A stretch of DNA of 64,000 bases from Bacillota bacterium (GTDB taxonomy: Bacteria; Bacillota; Clostridia; Acetivibrionales; DSM-1351): contig JAEYHZ010000024.1 in the NCBI GenBank assembly GCA_023409265.1, positions 1 to 64,000 of the forward strand. Reading direction: 5' to 3'. Below are positions 43,299 to 51,591 of this stretch, piece by piece; position 1 is the stretch's first letter, and each line of letters starts with the position of its first letter. The notes beneath the pieces were generated by a model. That model was given only the letters and a program-made list of their open reading frames with translations, had not been told where the DNA came from and ran no database searches. The translations under genes were made by a program, and so were the position numbers.

Positions 43299-44066
43299 TC
43301 ATTGGTTATTTTTAATGTAGAGCAAATATAATCCCTTTAATAAAAGATGTTCATCATAAATAATTTCTTCTTCACAATGCGGAACAATCAACTGTGACAG
43401 TCCTCCTGTTGCGACAACTGTTGCGTGCTGGCCTATCTGTTTTCTTAACCGTCTGACAATTCCGTCAATCATGGCCGCATTCCCGTAAATACTTCCGCTC
43501 TGAATACATTCTACAGTGTTCCTGCCTATGAGGTTTCCTGCTTCATTAACCTTCACATGAGGCAATTGGGCGGCTCTATTCGCCAGTGCTTCCAGGGAAC
43601 TTTTCACTCCCGGCATAATCATGCCCCCAAGAAAATTTGAATTTTCATCAACCACTGATATAGTTGTTGCCGTACCCATGTCGATAATAATTACAGGTCT
43701 GCCGTAATAATTCGCGGCTGCTGCAGCATCCACAATACGGTCACTTCCAAGCTGATCCGGATTCTCTATCAGCAGATTCAGATCTGTTTTAAGCCTCGGC
43801 CCCACCATAACAGGAGTGGTATTTGTAAGCACTCTTACTGCCCTTTCCAGTGTATTGGTAAGCTGTGGAACAACAGATGAAATAATGCTTCCCTCTATGT
43901 CATTCATATTAATGCTGCCAGCATCTAGAATTCCTTTCATTTCAGCGGAATATTCTTCACAGGAAAAGGTATGAACCGATATAATACGTCCCGAAAGCAT
44001 TACTGATTCATTCCTGATACAACCTATGACCACATTGGTATTTCCTATATCAATTGCTAAAAGCAT
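43299..44066 (-). CDS. coaX: Type III pantothenate kinase
   Basis: CoaX phosphorylates pantothenate as the first step of coenzyme A synthesis. The 255-residue protein starts MLLAIDIGNTNVVIGCI (phosphate-binding motif), with GSDRIVDAAAA, IIDMGTATTISVVD and GGMIMPGVKSS typical of the ASKHA fold. The start at 44066 follows AAAGGAA; an in-frame extension to 44201 does not resemble the family. It is the first gene of the pantothenate/CoA operon. Confidence 0.95.
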   Translation of the reverse strand: MLLAIDIGNTNVVIGCIRNESVMLSGRIISVHTFSCEEYSAEMKGILDAGSINMNDIEGSIISSVVPQLTNTLERAVRVLTNTTPVMVGPRLKTDLNLLIENPDQLGSDRIVDAAAAANYYGRPVIIIDMGTATTISVVDENSNFLGGMIMPGVKSSLEALANRAAQLPHVKVNEAGNLIGRNTVECIQSGSIYGNAAMIDGIVRRLRKQIGQHATVVATGGLSQLIVPHCEEEIIYDEHLLLKGLYLLYIKNNQ

Positions 44067-44251
44067 TATTACGGATTCCTTTCTGGTGTCATTATTAGAT
44101 AAAACAGGCTTTATAACTAAACCTGTCTTATTACTATAATTATATATAAATTTTCTCTGATTGGAAGCCTGCCGGGATGAAACAATTAATTCGTAACCCA
44201 AGAATATATCAATTAAGGAATATGGTGTTTTCGTATTCTATACCATATATA

Positions 44252-44309
44252 TTGACAAAAAGCAGCTTATACAATACAATAGGTAACATGCGTTAGGTAA
44301 CAATTGTTA
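44252..44309 (+). promoter_or_regulatory. Promoter and operator of the TetR/CPBP unit
   Basis: TTGACA (44252-44257) and TACAAT (44275-44280) are 17 bases apart. Just after the -10 lie two direct TAGGTAAC words (44280-44287 and 44294-44301) and a 12-bp perfect palindrome TAACAATTGTTA (44298-44309). These are likely binding sites for the downstream TetR protein. Confidence 0.7.
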
Positions 44310-44340
44310 TCTTATCTAAAGCTTATTAGGAGGTGTTAGT

Positions 44341-44925
44341 ATGCCACCCAAAGAAAAGGTTACTGAAGCCCAAATTATGAATACAGCCCTTGGAATTGTG
44401 AAAGAAAAAGGAATCGGAAATCTGAATGCCCGGGATCTGGCAAAAGAAATGGGTTGTTCGGTACATCCCATATTCAGGGTTTTTAACTCGATGGATGGAC
44501 TTAAAGCGGCTGTTTATAAAATGGCTGAGCAAGTTTATAATCAAAATATGCTAAGCCCAGAAGATCATGAAGGTGGCGAATTTCTTGGAATGGGGCTTAA
44601 TTATATTAATTTTGCCAAGAGAGAGCAGAATCTGTTTAAGCTGTTATTCATGTCGGATGCATTTCAGAATCAAAGCTTAATAGATATCGTTGGTAATACG
44701 GAAGGTGATGATGAGGTTATTGGAATGCTATGCAGCAGGACCGGCTTAAGTGCCACAAGCAGCAAGGAGTTATATGCAGGGATCTGGCTTACAACTCATG
44801 GTATTGCAGCAATGTTTGCTACTAATAGCTGCCGGTATAACGATGAAGAAATCAAGCGTTTGCTGAATAATTCATTTAACGGACTGGTAATGAAATTGAA
44901 AAAAGATGAGGAGACTAACATATGA
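44341..44925 (+). CDS. TetR/AcrR family transcriptional regulator
   Basis: The 194-residue protein has an N-terminal helix-turn-helix (ITEAQ-like start, IMNTALGIVKEKGIGNLNAR, DLAKEMGCSVHPIFRVF) and a TetR C-terminal domain with QNLFKLLFMSD and TGLSATSSKELYAGIW. It probably represses its own promoter through the palindrome at 44298-44309. The end of the gene overlaps the start of the CPBP-like gene by 20 bases. The ligand is unknown. Confidence 0.85.
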   Translation: MPPKEKVTEAQIMNTALGIVKEKGIGNLNARDLAKEMGCSVHPIFRVFNSMDGLKAAVYKMAEQVYNQNMLSPEDHEGGEFLGMGLNYINFAKREQNLFKLLFMSDAFQNQSLIDIVGNTEGDDEVIGMLCSRTGLSATSSKELYAGIWLTTHGIAAMFATNSCRYNDEEIKRLLNNSFNGLVMKLKKDEETNI

Positions 44926-45337
44926 AAAAGTAATATTGGCATTGTTTACAATGGCCATCGGTTTTAATGAGGAAATCTATTTCAGAGGACTTGCACTTAA
45001 ATTCCTGATGGAAAAGGGAGCAACCAAAGCAATCCTCGGTTCCTCCATTATTTTCGGAGTACTTCACCTTATTAATGCTCTGAACGGAAAGAATGTACTA
45101 TATCTTGTACTTCAGATGCTATTTGCATTTCTTGTAGGGTTGGTCCTTTCAGAAATTGTAAGTATTACAAAAAGCCTTTGGATTGTAATTATCTGGCATG
45201 CAGCTCATGACTTTATATCCAATACTACAAGTGATTCTCTTGACAGTACTGCGTTGATCATTCTTGGGATTCAGGTAGCAATTTTATTAATTTATGCAAT
45301 TGGTATCTGGAAAAAAGCAATGAACAGAAAAATGTGA
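44906..45337 (+). CDS. CPBP family intramembrane protease, N-terminally truncated
   Basis: All three CPBP (Abi) motifs are here: NEEIYFRG near residue 21, FGVLHLINAL near 50 and HAAHDFI near 101, which supply the glutamates, histidines and metal or catalytic site of this membrane protease family. The protein is only 143 residues; relatives normally carry two or more transmembrane helices before the first motif, missing here. A better ribosome binding site (GGAG) leads to ATG AAA AAG TAA at 44921, a two-lysine stub out of frame, which looks like the original start after a deletion. It may be a decayed gene. Confidence 0.6.
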   Translation: MRRLTYEKVILALFTMAIGFNEEIYFRGLALKFLMEKGATKAILGSSIIFGVLHLINALNGKNVLYLVLQMLFAFLVGLVLSEIVSITKSLWIVIIWHAAHDFISNTTSDSLDSTALIILGIQVAILLIYAIGIWKKAMNRKM

Positions 45338-45371
45338 CAGCTTGATGTCATGACTTATAGTGTCTTGAAAA

Positions 45372-45905
45372 CTATTCCATACTGATTTCAGCAACTGGTT
45401 TAACTTGAGCAAACTGGGATAAAATACTGTTATGATGAGCAATAATCTGTTCAGCCAAAAGTAAATCCGAGTCGTAAGTACTGTGGCAATCAGACGCTAA
45501 TTCAACATTATATCCGTGTGAAAAAGCACTCCTGCAAGTTGTATCAATACAATATTCCGTTTGTACACCACAAATTACGATATCCTTTATTCCCTGTTCA
45601 TTCAACAGAGTTTCCAATCCGGTTGAGAAGAAAGAGTCCGCATGGTATTTTACAACCAGCTTATCTCTCTCCTGTGGCGCGATTTCCGGATGAACCTGCC
45701 ATAGTGGTTGGCCTTCCGCTCTGGGCGATTCTCCTGTCTCAGTGTACAATACATAAAAAACCGGAGCATTTGCAATTCGTGCTTTTTTAATAAGGTGTTT
45801 TGTATTAGCTATCAAAGCCCCTTCATTAAATAAAGCCTTCCCTCCATAGTCCTTCCAAATAAACGGCATAATTTGCATATCAATAATAACAAGAGCTTTT
45901 CTCAT
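45372..45905 (-). CDS. Isochorismatase-family cysteine hydrolase
   Basis: The 177-residue protein has the family triad: Asp9 in VIIDMQ, a lysine in LVVKYHADSFF and the nucleophilic cysteine in GVQTEYCIDTT, with the cis-peptide just before. Members hydrolyse amides such as nicotinamide or act as N-carbamoyl hydrolases; exact use cannot be told. The start at 45905 is preceded by GGAGG; the extension to 45932 is not. It lies 75 bases after a TetR gene on the same strand and may be its target. Confidence 0.88.
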   Translation of the reverse strand: MRKALVIIDMQIMPFIWKDYGGKALFNEGALIANTKHLIKKARIANAPVFYVLYTETGESPRAEGQPLWQVHPEIAPQERDKLVVKYHADSFFSTGLETLLNEQGIKDIVICGVQTEYCIDTTCRSAFSHGYNVELASDCHSTYDSDLLLAEQIIAHHNSILSQFAQVKPVAEISME

Positions 45906-45980
45906 ATATAAATCCTCCTGTACTCTATCCAACTATATATTTTCATGTTGAAATCTTCCTGCACATCAATTGATTCAAAA

Positions 45981-46562
45981 TTATTTGTCACTGCCAACCA
46001 CAGTTTCGTATATAATTTTCAATTGTTCTTCTATCATAGTTTCAGAAAAAGATACAACTGCCGAGGATAGCTTAAGTCCTTCCAGGAAAACAATTATATG
46101 CCTTGCTGTTTCTTTTGGATCGCAACTCCTGAACTCATGTTGTGATTGTCCATACTGGATCAATTTCGCAAGGGTATCAACTGCTGAAGCAAATCGCTTA
46201 TCCAGATAATCTTTTTGGTCCGTCTCAATAGTACAAAACTCATAAACAGCAATTGACAGACGCCCTACACCGTTTTGTATTTCCTGTTTTTGTTTATTTA
46301 TAAAGTGGATAAACATTTGCTTTGCAGGTACTTTGTTGGAAAGCGCTTTATCCAGCTCTGTTGAAGAACTCTCCCTATCAAAATTCAGCATAGCAACGAA
46401 AATTTCTCTGGTTGATGCAAAATGCCGGTATAGACCACCGCGACTGAGACCATTCCTTTCACAGAAATCCTTCATTGTCACGGCTGAATATCCTTTTTCA
46501 GAAAAAAGTTCTTTTGCTGTATTTAGCAATGCGGTTCTTGTTATATTTCCTTTTCTTACCAT
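45981..46562 (-). CDS. TetR/AcrR family transcriptional regulator
   Basis: The 193-residue protein starts MVRKGNITRTALLNTAKELF with the DNA-binding block MKDFCERNGLSRGGLYRHFA, a standard TetR helix-turn-helix. The C-terminal domain has TETSR-like IIVFLEGLKLSSAVV. GAGG lies 8 bases before the ATG at 46562. Two matching palindromes flank its promoter at 46586-46629, so it is autoregulated, and it may also control the isochorismatase-like gene downstream. Confidence 0.88.
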   Translation of the reverse strand: MVRKGNITRTALLNTAKELFSEKGYSAVTMKDFCERNGLSRGGLYRHFASTREIFVAMLNFDRESSSTELDKALSNKVPAKQMFIHFINKQKQEIQNGVGRLSIAVYEFCTIETDQKDYLDKRFASAVDTLAKLIQYGQSQHEFRSCDPKETARHIIVFLEGLKLSSAVVSFSETMIEEQLKIIYETVVGSDK

Positions 46563-46585
46563 TTGCTTATCCTCATTCAAAGTAT

Positions 46586-46637
46586 GCGACACAATTGTCG
46601 CTTTTTTTATTATGTGACATTTGTGTCGCTTTGTCAA
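46586..46637 (-). promoter_or_regulatory. TetR gene promoter with two operator palindromes
   Basis: On the minus strand TTGACA (46632-46637) and CATAAT (46609-46614) are 17 bases apart. GTGACA-tttg-TGTCGC (46614-46629) sits in the spacer and GCGACA-caat-TGTCGC (46586-46601) just after the start point. The two sites have the same GNGACA/TGTCGC core and are 28 bp centre to centre. Confidence 0.75.
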
Positions 46638-46655
46638 TGGGTAAAGTAAAAAAGG

Positions 46656-47249
46656 TTACGGCTTTAAATAGCCCTTCTCAACCGCGTCATTAACAATACT
46701 TTCTATATAATTCCACAGTATGGCAGAACCCTTCTCTATTCTCCTGTTCCGGGACAGCACTTTCTCTCTTGAGACATCGAGCCTTTGCCATTGCAGCCCC
46801 TTTGTCCTATAGTTGTGCAGGATTGGCATGAAGCTGTCCATGGCCTGTGCAAACTGTGCCTCGGGAGTGTCTGCAGCTTCATACTCATTCCAGGTTTTTA
46901 TGAGCTTTTCGGCCAGGTCTGCAGGCAGCAGCCCAAATATTCTCTCTGCTGCCCTCTTTTCTTTCTCAGCCTTTTCCTGCATGTTTACATTTGCGTATGC
47001 AAATGTATCTCCTGCATCAATCTCAACTATGTCATGAAGCAAAATCATTTCGAAAACTTTTAACATATCTAAATTCTCTTCATTGGCATATTCAGATAAT
47101 ATCATAGCTCCCATGGCCATATGCCACGTATGTTCTGCATCATTTTCCTTTCTTGATGCATCCATTAGAATAGTGTTCCTGAGTATCTGTTTAACCTTGT
47201 CAATTTCAGCGATAAATTCTATCTGTCTGTTAAATCTTTGTATATCCAT
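46656..47249 (-). CDS. HD-domain hydrolase (YfbR/5'-nucleotidase-like)
   Basis: The 197-residue protein carries the HD metal-binding set: HTWHMAMGAM near residue 39, then LLHDIVEIDAGD near 70 and a later aspartate in QAMDSFMP. This arrangement matches the YfbR-like HD_3 group, which removes phosphate from deoxynucleoside monophosphates. A G-rich site precedes the ATG. It lies just upstream of a TetR gene whose promoter is in the gap, so it is a separate unit. Confidence 0.85.
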   Translation of the reverse strand: MDIQRFNRQIEFIAEIDKVKQILRNTILMDASRKENDAEHTWHMAMGAMILSEYANEENLDMLKVFEMILLHDIVEIDAGDTFAYANVNMQEKAEKEKRAAERIFGLLPADLAEKLIKTWNEYEAADTPEAQFAQAMDSFMPILHNYRTKGLQWQRLDVSREKVLSRNRRIEKGSAILWNYIESIVNDAVEKGYLKP

Positions 47250-47420
47250 TAATTTTTATCCCACCAATCGTTAAAATTCCTATTACCTGTACTCAAAATC
47301 ATTATACCAGAGAAATTGAGCTTTTATAGCTAATCTTGATACTATTGTATGAATTCGGGAATAACTAAGACTAAATACAGGTTATGCTAATAGAAAGGTT
47401 GATAAATATGAGTGAGAATA

Positions 47421-47466
47421 AAAAAGCCTTAATGACTTGACTTACATTCAAGACATCTCGGCTTTT
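47421..47466 (-). terminator. Probable terminator after the AraC/GyrI-like gene
   Basis: AAAAAGCC and GGCTTTT are the arms, with an inner CTTGA/TCAAG hairpin, and a T run follows on the minus strand. On the plus strand an ATG with AAAGG upstream (47408) opens a 10-codon ORF, MSENKKALMT, inside this hairpin; it is probably chance or a relic. Confidence 0.5.
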
Positions 47467-47485
47467 AAGTTTAGCGAATATTTAT

Positions 47486-48346
47486 CTATTTCAGCGGTAT
47501 ATAAATGTCGAACTCGTAGTCAGGACTTGATAAGTCACTTGACCTAGAGTCATACCATTCTATTGTATCACGTTCGGCCAATTCATATCCTGATTTCGGC
47601 AACCATTTGCCATAAATAAAATCAAATGTTCCCTTTAGACCAGCCATGGAGCCTTTGTGTGTAAACACTGCATACTTTGAAGGAGGAATAGTTTTGGTTG
47701 TGATTTCTTTTGGGATACTTTGAAAGTCTGTTACCTCTACACATGCACAGTAACTAAATTCACTGTCGTCAGTAATATTAGGCATATACTCGCATAAACC
47801 AAGAGTAACGTCCGGATTAACAACATTTCTAATTTCAGTTCTCTTGCTTCCAAACTCACACCACAAATCAGAAATCAAGCTGCTTCCCGGCTTAACCACC
47901 CCCTTTATTCCAACAATTTTAAACTCTTTATCATATATAATTTTGGGTTCCATATAAATACCTCCATTTTCACTTTTTAAGTTCTTGAGCTTTACATTTG
48001 CTTTTTCGAATAAAAACAATCTGTTCTTTTGTTTCCTGTATCTCCCGGGCGTTATTCCAAAGGCTCTGGCGAAGGCACGAGTAAATACTTCCTGAGATTC
48101 AAAACTATAATCAAAGGCAATGTCAATAAGACGCTTATCAGTTGACAAGAGATCGATAGCTGCATTACTCAACTTTCTTTTCCTAATATAATCTTTCACG
48201 GAGTCCCCAACCATGGCTTGAAAAACTCTATAAAAGTGTGTCACTGAGAAAAACGATTGATTTGCTAACTCATACAAGTCAATTTCCTCTTTAAGGTGCA
48301 TTTCAATAAAATCAATTGATTTTTGAATCCTCTCGTAGTAGTTCAT
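47486..48346 (-). CDS. AraC family regulator with GyrI-like effector domain
   Basis: Residues 1-110 form the AraC DNA-binding domain (YYERIQKSIDFIEMHLKEEI, ESQEVFTRAFARAFGITPGR). Residues 130-286 form a GyrI-like/SOUL-type ligand domain (KIIYDKEFKIVGIKGVVKPG, ending FDIYIPLK). In Rob/SoxS-like relatives this domain binds small hydrophobic drugs. GGAGC lies before the ATG. It is likely a stand-alone drug-response regulator; a flavodoxin-like gene is upstream on the same strand. Confidence 0.9.
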   Translation of the reverse strand: MNYYERIQKSIDFIEMHLKEEIDLYELANQSFFSVTHFYRVFQAMVGDSVKDYIRKRKLSNAAIDLLSTDKRLIDIAFDYSFESQEVFTRAFARAFGITPGRYRKQKNRLFLFEKANVKLKNLKSENGGIYMEPKIIYDKEFKIVGIKGVVKPGSSLISDLWCEFGSKRTEIRNVVNPDVTLGLCEYMPNITDDSEFSYCACVEVTDFQSIPKEITTKTIPPSKYAVFTHKGSMAGLKGTFDFIYGKWLPKSGYELAERDTIEWYDSRSSDLSSPDYEFDIYIPLK

Positions 48347-48489
48347 TCTAGTAGCTCCGCATCGCCTTTAAGTTAATTATAGCAACACTATAAAATTTGT
48401 TTTGATGTTTTTTACCATGATTTTATAATTTCGTATTAAGTGTATCAAAAATAACACTTTCAGAACCTTCCATATCAACTGCCATTAAA

Positions 48490-48987
48490 TTAGGTTTCAA
48501 AAAGCTCGACTGCTTTTTCTGCTAATCTCTTTCCATAAAGCTTCGCTCTCCGTTTTTGCCACTCATCACCTGCTTTTATACTAACTGCTCCATAATGTGT
48601 TATTGGCCCTGCCTTTGTATATCCTGCTGAATATACCAACATACCTCTAATTAGCATATGTCCGATCATCCCCAGCTCTGCAACGTCAGCCCCTCCTCCA
48701 AGATAGTTTTCAGTTACAAAAACACCACCCAGTTTACCTTCTAAATCTATTTTTGTTGTATCAAACCATTTTTTAATTTGCCACGAAAATGTGCCATAAT
48801 ATGTTGGGCAGCCAATGATGACTGCCTTAGACTTCTCAACAAAATCCTTATCAATCCTACCGATACTCATTGCTGCAACTTCAATCTGATCACTTATTTT
48901 TGCTCCCGCAGAGATAATTCGGGCCACTTCTTTTGTATTACCTCCCTGTGAATGGTAGACAACTGCAATCTTCATGACTTTCCCCAT
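48490..48987 (-). CDS. Flavodoxin family protein (WrbA/NAD(P)H-quinone reductase-like)
   Basis: The 165-residue protein has the FMN-phosphate loop VVYHSQGGNTKEVARII and later GCPTYYGTFSWQIKKWFD and TENYLGGGAD, all flavin-contacting loops of the flavodoxin fold. It should bind FMN and pass electrons in a redox reaction. The first ATG (48987) has AAAGG close by; a second ATG at 48975 is possible. The partner is unknown. Confidence 0.88.
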   Translation of the reverse strand: MGKVMKIAVVYHSQGGNTKEVARIISAGAKISDQIEVAAMSIGRIDKDFVEKSKAVIIGCPTYYGTFSWQIKKWFDTTKIDLEGKLGGVFVTENYLGGGADVAELGMIGHMLIRGMLVYSAGYTKAGPITHYGAVSIKAGDEWQKRRAKLYGKRLAEKAVELFET

Positions 48988-49132
48988 AACCGCCTTTCAT
49001 CCTTGTCACAACTGTATAGCTTATTATAGTTACTGTATTCGAATGGTACAAATACAAAATACCTATCTAGGTAGTATTTAAAGGAAGTATGTTATAACTA
49101 GAAAGACTTATCGGGTTTTTATAAAATATATA

Positions 49133-49161
49133 TTGACAATCCAGCATTTTTTCCTTATTAT
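49133..49161 (+). promoter_or_regulatory. Orphan plus-strand promoter
   Basis: TTGACA (49133-49138) and TATTAT (49156-49161) are exactly 17 bases apart on the plus strand, but the following gene, aspS, is on the minus strand. A CCCTGTA/TACAGTGGG hairpin lies at about 49193-49219. A short RNA or an antisense RNA to the aspS end could be made here; no product is known. Confidence 0.4.
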
Positions 49162-49239
49162 ATGATGATTTTTCAAACAGCAAAGAAGCATCCCCCTGTA
49201 GGTACTATAATTACAGTGGGATAACTTCATAAAAAATTA

Positions 49240-50565
49240 TCAGGGTGTCACCCGGTTCATATCTCTTGGGAACAAGCATGCATTCCTGATGTTGCCAAGA
49301 CCGAGCAACTTCATTGTCAGTCGCTCCAGGCCTGCTCCCAATCCGCCATGGGGAGGAATTCCGCACTTGTGAACCATCAAATAGGATTCGAATTCATCCG
49401 GATTCATCCCGCGCTTTAGCATTTTTTCAACCTGTTGGTGGTAGTCATGAATTCGTTGACCGCCTGTTGTTACTTCCAGGCCATTATAAAGCAGGTCGAA
49501 GCTGAGTGTATAGTTTGGGTCATTCTTATCATCCATAGCGTAAAAGGGCCTCTTGGAAGAAGGATAATGTGTTACAAAAATAAAGTCACTGTTGAATTTC
49601 TTCTTTGCATATTCACAGAGCAATTGTTCTTCTTCGGGTTCAAAGTCATAGTAATCGGTTACCTCTCTCTTAAACTCGTCAGCAAATATATTTTTTGCAT
49701 CAATGAATTTTATAGCGGGAATTGAATCAACCCGGGGAACTTTTGCATTCAATAATTCAAGCTCGTTGCCGTACTCGGCCTCTAATAGCTGGAACATATA
49801 CTTTAGCATTCCTGTCTCCATTTGCATGATTTCGGTAAAGTCATTGATAAAACCCATCTCAAAGTCAAGACTGACATATTCATTTAAATGCCTTGAAGTA
49901 TCATGCCTCTCCGCACGGTAAACAGGTGCAACTTCGAATACCCTCTCAAATACGCCGACCATTGTCTGCTTATAAAACTGGGGGCTCTGAGCCAGATATA
50001 CCTGCTTGCCGAAGTAATCAAGCTTGAATATATTGGCTCCGCCCTCTGCACCTGCAAAGACAATTTTAGGTGTCCTTATCTCAGTGAAATTCTGCTTGAT
50101 AAGGTACTCTCTAAATCCCCTGACTATACCTTCCTGAATCTTGAATATAGCTCTCTCATTTGGATTTCTAAGCGATATCGGCCGGTAAGTTAAATTTGTA
50201 TCCAGTGAAATATCAAGTTTCTTTTTATTGATAACTACAGGCAGGCCATCTGCCGGTGTTGACAGTACTTCAATGTTGACAATATGAATTTCAGCACCAT
50301 TCATCACTTTTTGGTTCACTACTACTTCACCTTCAACAATGCAGGCACAACCTTCTACCACAGTGTTTAAACCGCATCGAGCTCTCTCTGTTGAATATAC
50401 GCATTGCAGCAGTTCCCTCCCGGTCCGCAGTATTACAAATGCAAACCCGCTCATTTCTCTTATTTTGTGTATTGTGCCGTTAATCCTTACCACTTTTCCT
50501 GCAAATTGATGCAGTTCAGACACCTCTACGGTTGATTTACCTTGTATTTCATTAATATATTCCAT
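49240..50565 (-). CDS. aspS: Aspartyl-tRNA synthetase, archaeal type (likely non-discriminating)
   Basis: The 441-residue class II synthetase has an N-terminal OB fold (VVRINGTIHKIREMSGFAFV), motif 2 VYRAERHDTSRHLNEY and motif 3 GLGAGLERLTMKLL, and lacks the GAD insertion of standard bacterial AspRS. This short archaeal-type form often charges both tRNA-Asp and tRNA-Asn, feeding the amidotransferase route to asparagine. The start at 50565 (MEYINEI) is preceded by AGGTGG. Two T-box leaders in tandem precede the gene, so its expression responds to uncharged tRNA. Confidence 0.92.
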   Translation of the reverse strand: MEYINEIQGKSTVEVSELHQFAGKVVRINGTIHKIREMSGFAFVILRTGRELLQCVYSTERARCGLNTVVEGCACIVEGEVVVNQKVMNGAEIHIVNIEVLSTPADGLPVVINKKKLDISLDTNLTYRPISLRNPNERAIFKIQEGIVRGFREYLIKQNFTEIRTPKIVFAGAEGGANIFKLDYFGKQVYLAQSPQFYKQTMVGVFERVFEVAPVYRAERHDTSRHLNEYVSLDFEMGFINDFTEIMQMETGMLKYMFQLLEAEYGNELELLNAKVPRVDSIPAIKFIDAKNIFADEFKREVTDYYDFEPEEEQLLCEYAKKKFNSDFIFVTHYPSSKRPFYAMDDKNDPNYTLSFDLLYNGLEVTTGGQRIHDYHQQVEKMLKRGMNPDEFESYLMVHKCGIPPHGGLGAGLERLTMKLLGLGNIRNACLFPRDMNRVTP

Positions 50566-50616
50566 ATCGATCCACCTCTCCTTTAGTCTATAAGTTACAA
50601 TTTGAACACACGCAAT

Positions 50617-51085
50617 AAAAAAACCCCTCGTCACAAAACAATTCTGGGACGAGAGGCTTAATCACGCGGTGCCACCCAAATTAAACGTTAGCATTTATCC
50701 GGTAAAGCCCGGCATCATGTAACATTTATCTCAATGTATATAACGCATACCTGCGGGTTGACTTACTCACATCGTCATGTTTTCCTTCAACCGGCTCCCG
50801 GGTGTCTGTTCTCTTACTCAATTCCTGAAGGTACTTCCAGTCACGATACCTTCTCCCTGAAGGAGATATAACAAGGCGATTGATGTCCCCACCTCTATAA
50901 GTGGCGGGTACCACTCTGGTTTTCATGCGGTGAGCATATCCATGGCGTCCCAGTGGACACCTTTGCCTCGTTAAAACGCACTTTAGGTAAGAAAATTTTT
51001 CTACAGCCGAAAAATTTTCAAAAAACGTACACGTTCTTTTTAACCTTTGCGTTATAAGATACTTTTCCCGTTCATTGTCATTCAT
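50617..51085 (-). promoter_or_regulatory. T-box leader, gene-proximal, interrupted by an inserted element
   Basis: The terminator arms are CCTCTCGTCCCAGAA-like and ACGAGGGGTTTTTTT (50617-50657). The T-box antiterminator sequence GGGTGGCACCGCG lies at 50665-50677, and the stem I 5' strand begins near 51085 (GACAATGAACGGG). The dispersed element at 50867-51052 lies within stem I. Without it the sequence aligns base for base with the distal T-box at this point. A GAC triplet in a position that could be the specifier (ACAGACACC) would fit Asp, but this is tentative. Confidence 0.85.
50867..51052 (-). mobile_element. Small dispersed element, copy 2, inside T-box stem I
   Basis: This 186-bp element is the same family as 14627-14775 in inverse orientation, with the same ends (TTATA just before the left end, ...GTTATA right end) and internal blocks (AAAATTTTTCGGCTGTAG, ATATGCTCACCGC, TGGTACCCGCCAC, GGGGACAT). 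It is longer because of extra bases near the left end and the middle. The empty-site alignment with the other T-box gives one TTATA in place of two, which identifies TTATA as the target. A spurious 119-residue ORF spans it. Confidence 0.75.
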
Positions 51086-51184
51086 TAATTATTTCATTGT
51101 AACTTTCCGCTTATGCATAAGTTATTGGCTTAGCTCTTCAAGCTGAAGAACTTTAAACTGCCTGTTTATTGAATTAATTCAAAA

Positions 51185-51475
51185 AATAAAACCTCCCGTC
51201 TCAGAAATAAATTCTGGGACGAGAGGTTGTTGTTCCCGCGGTACCACCCAATTTAATGCTGACAACACGGTATGAATTTTGTCATATGGTATCAGCATCC
51301 AACTTAAACATTTAACGCATGTGTACGGGTTGACTTACTTGCAAAAAAAAGCCATTGCTTTCCTCCAACCAACTCCGAGGGGTCTTTCCCTTACCCTGTT
51401 CCTAAAAGCATTTTCAGCCACGATGCTTTCTCTCTGAAGGCGATGTAAGCTACTCTTCCTCTTCACTGTCATTAT
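51185..51475 (-). promoter_or_regulatory. T-box leader, gene-distal, intact
   Basis: The terminator lies at 51185-51227 (GAGAGGTT arms with TTTTATTTTTT after). The antiterminator sequence GGGTGGTACCGCGG is at 51237-51249. Stem I starts near 51475 (GACAGTGAAGAGGAAGAG) with AGAGAGAAAGCATCG following. A GAC triplet (AAAGACCCC) occupies the place matching that in the proximal copy. Two T-boxes in series require both to read through, sharpening the response. Confidence 0.88.
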
Positions 51476-51591
51476 GTGATTTGTAAAGTTATTACATATA
51501 GTCTAATTGTCTGAATAAATTTTGTCAATATTTAATTTCAATAAACAAATCATAACTCAACTCATCATTCAAAATCAGTCTCGCAAGTTTA

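Noticed and set aside
47408..47440. Ten-codon plus-strand ORF MSENKKALMT
   Set aside because: It has a fair ribosome binding site but lies in the terminator of the opposite gene and leads nowhere.
50726..51085. A 119-residue minus-strand reading frame across the proximal T-box
   Set aside because: It overlaps the T-box conserved parts and the dispersed element, has no family features, and its sequence is explained by RNA structure.
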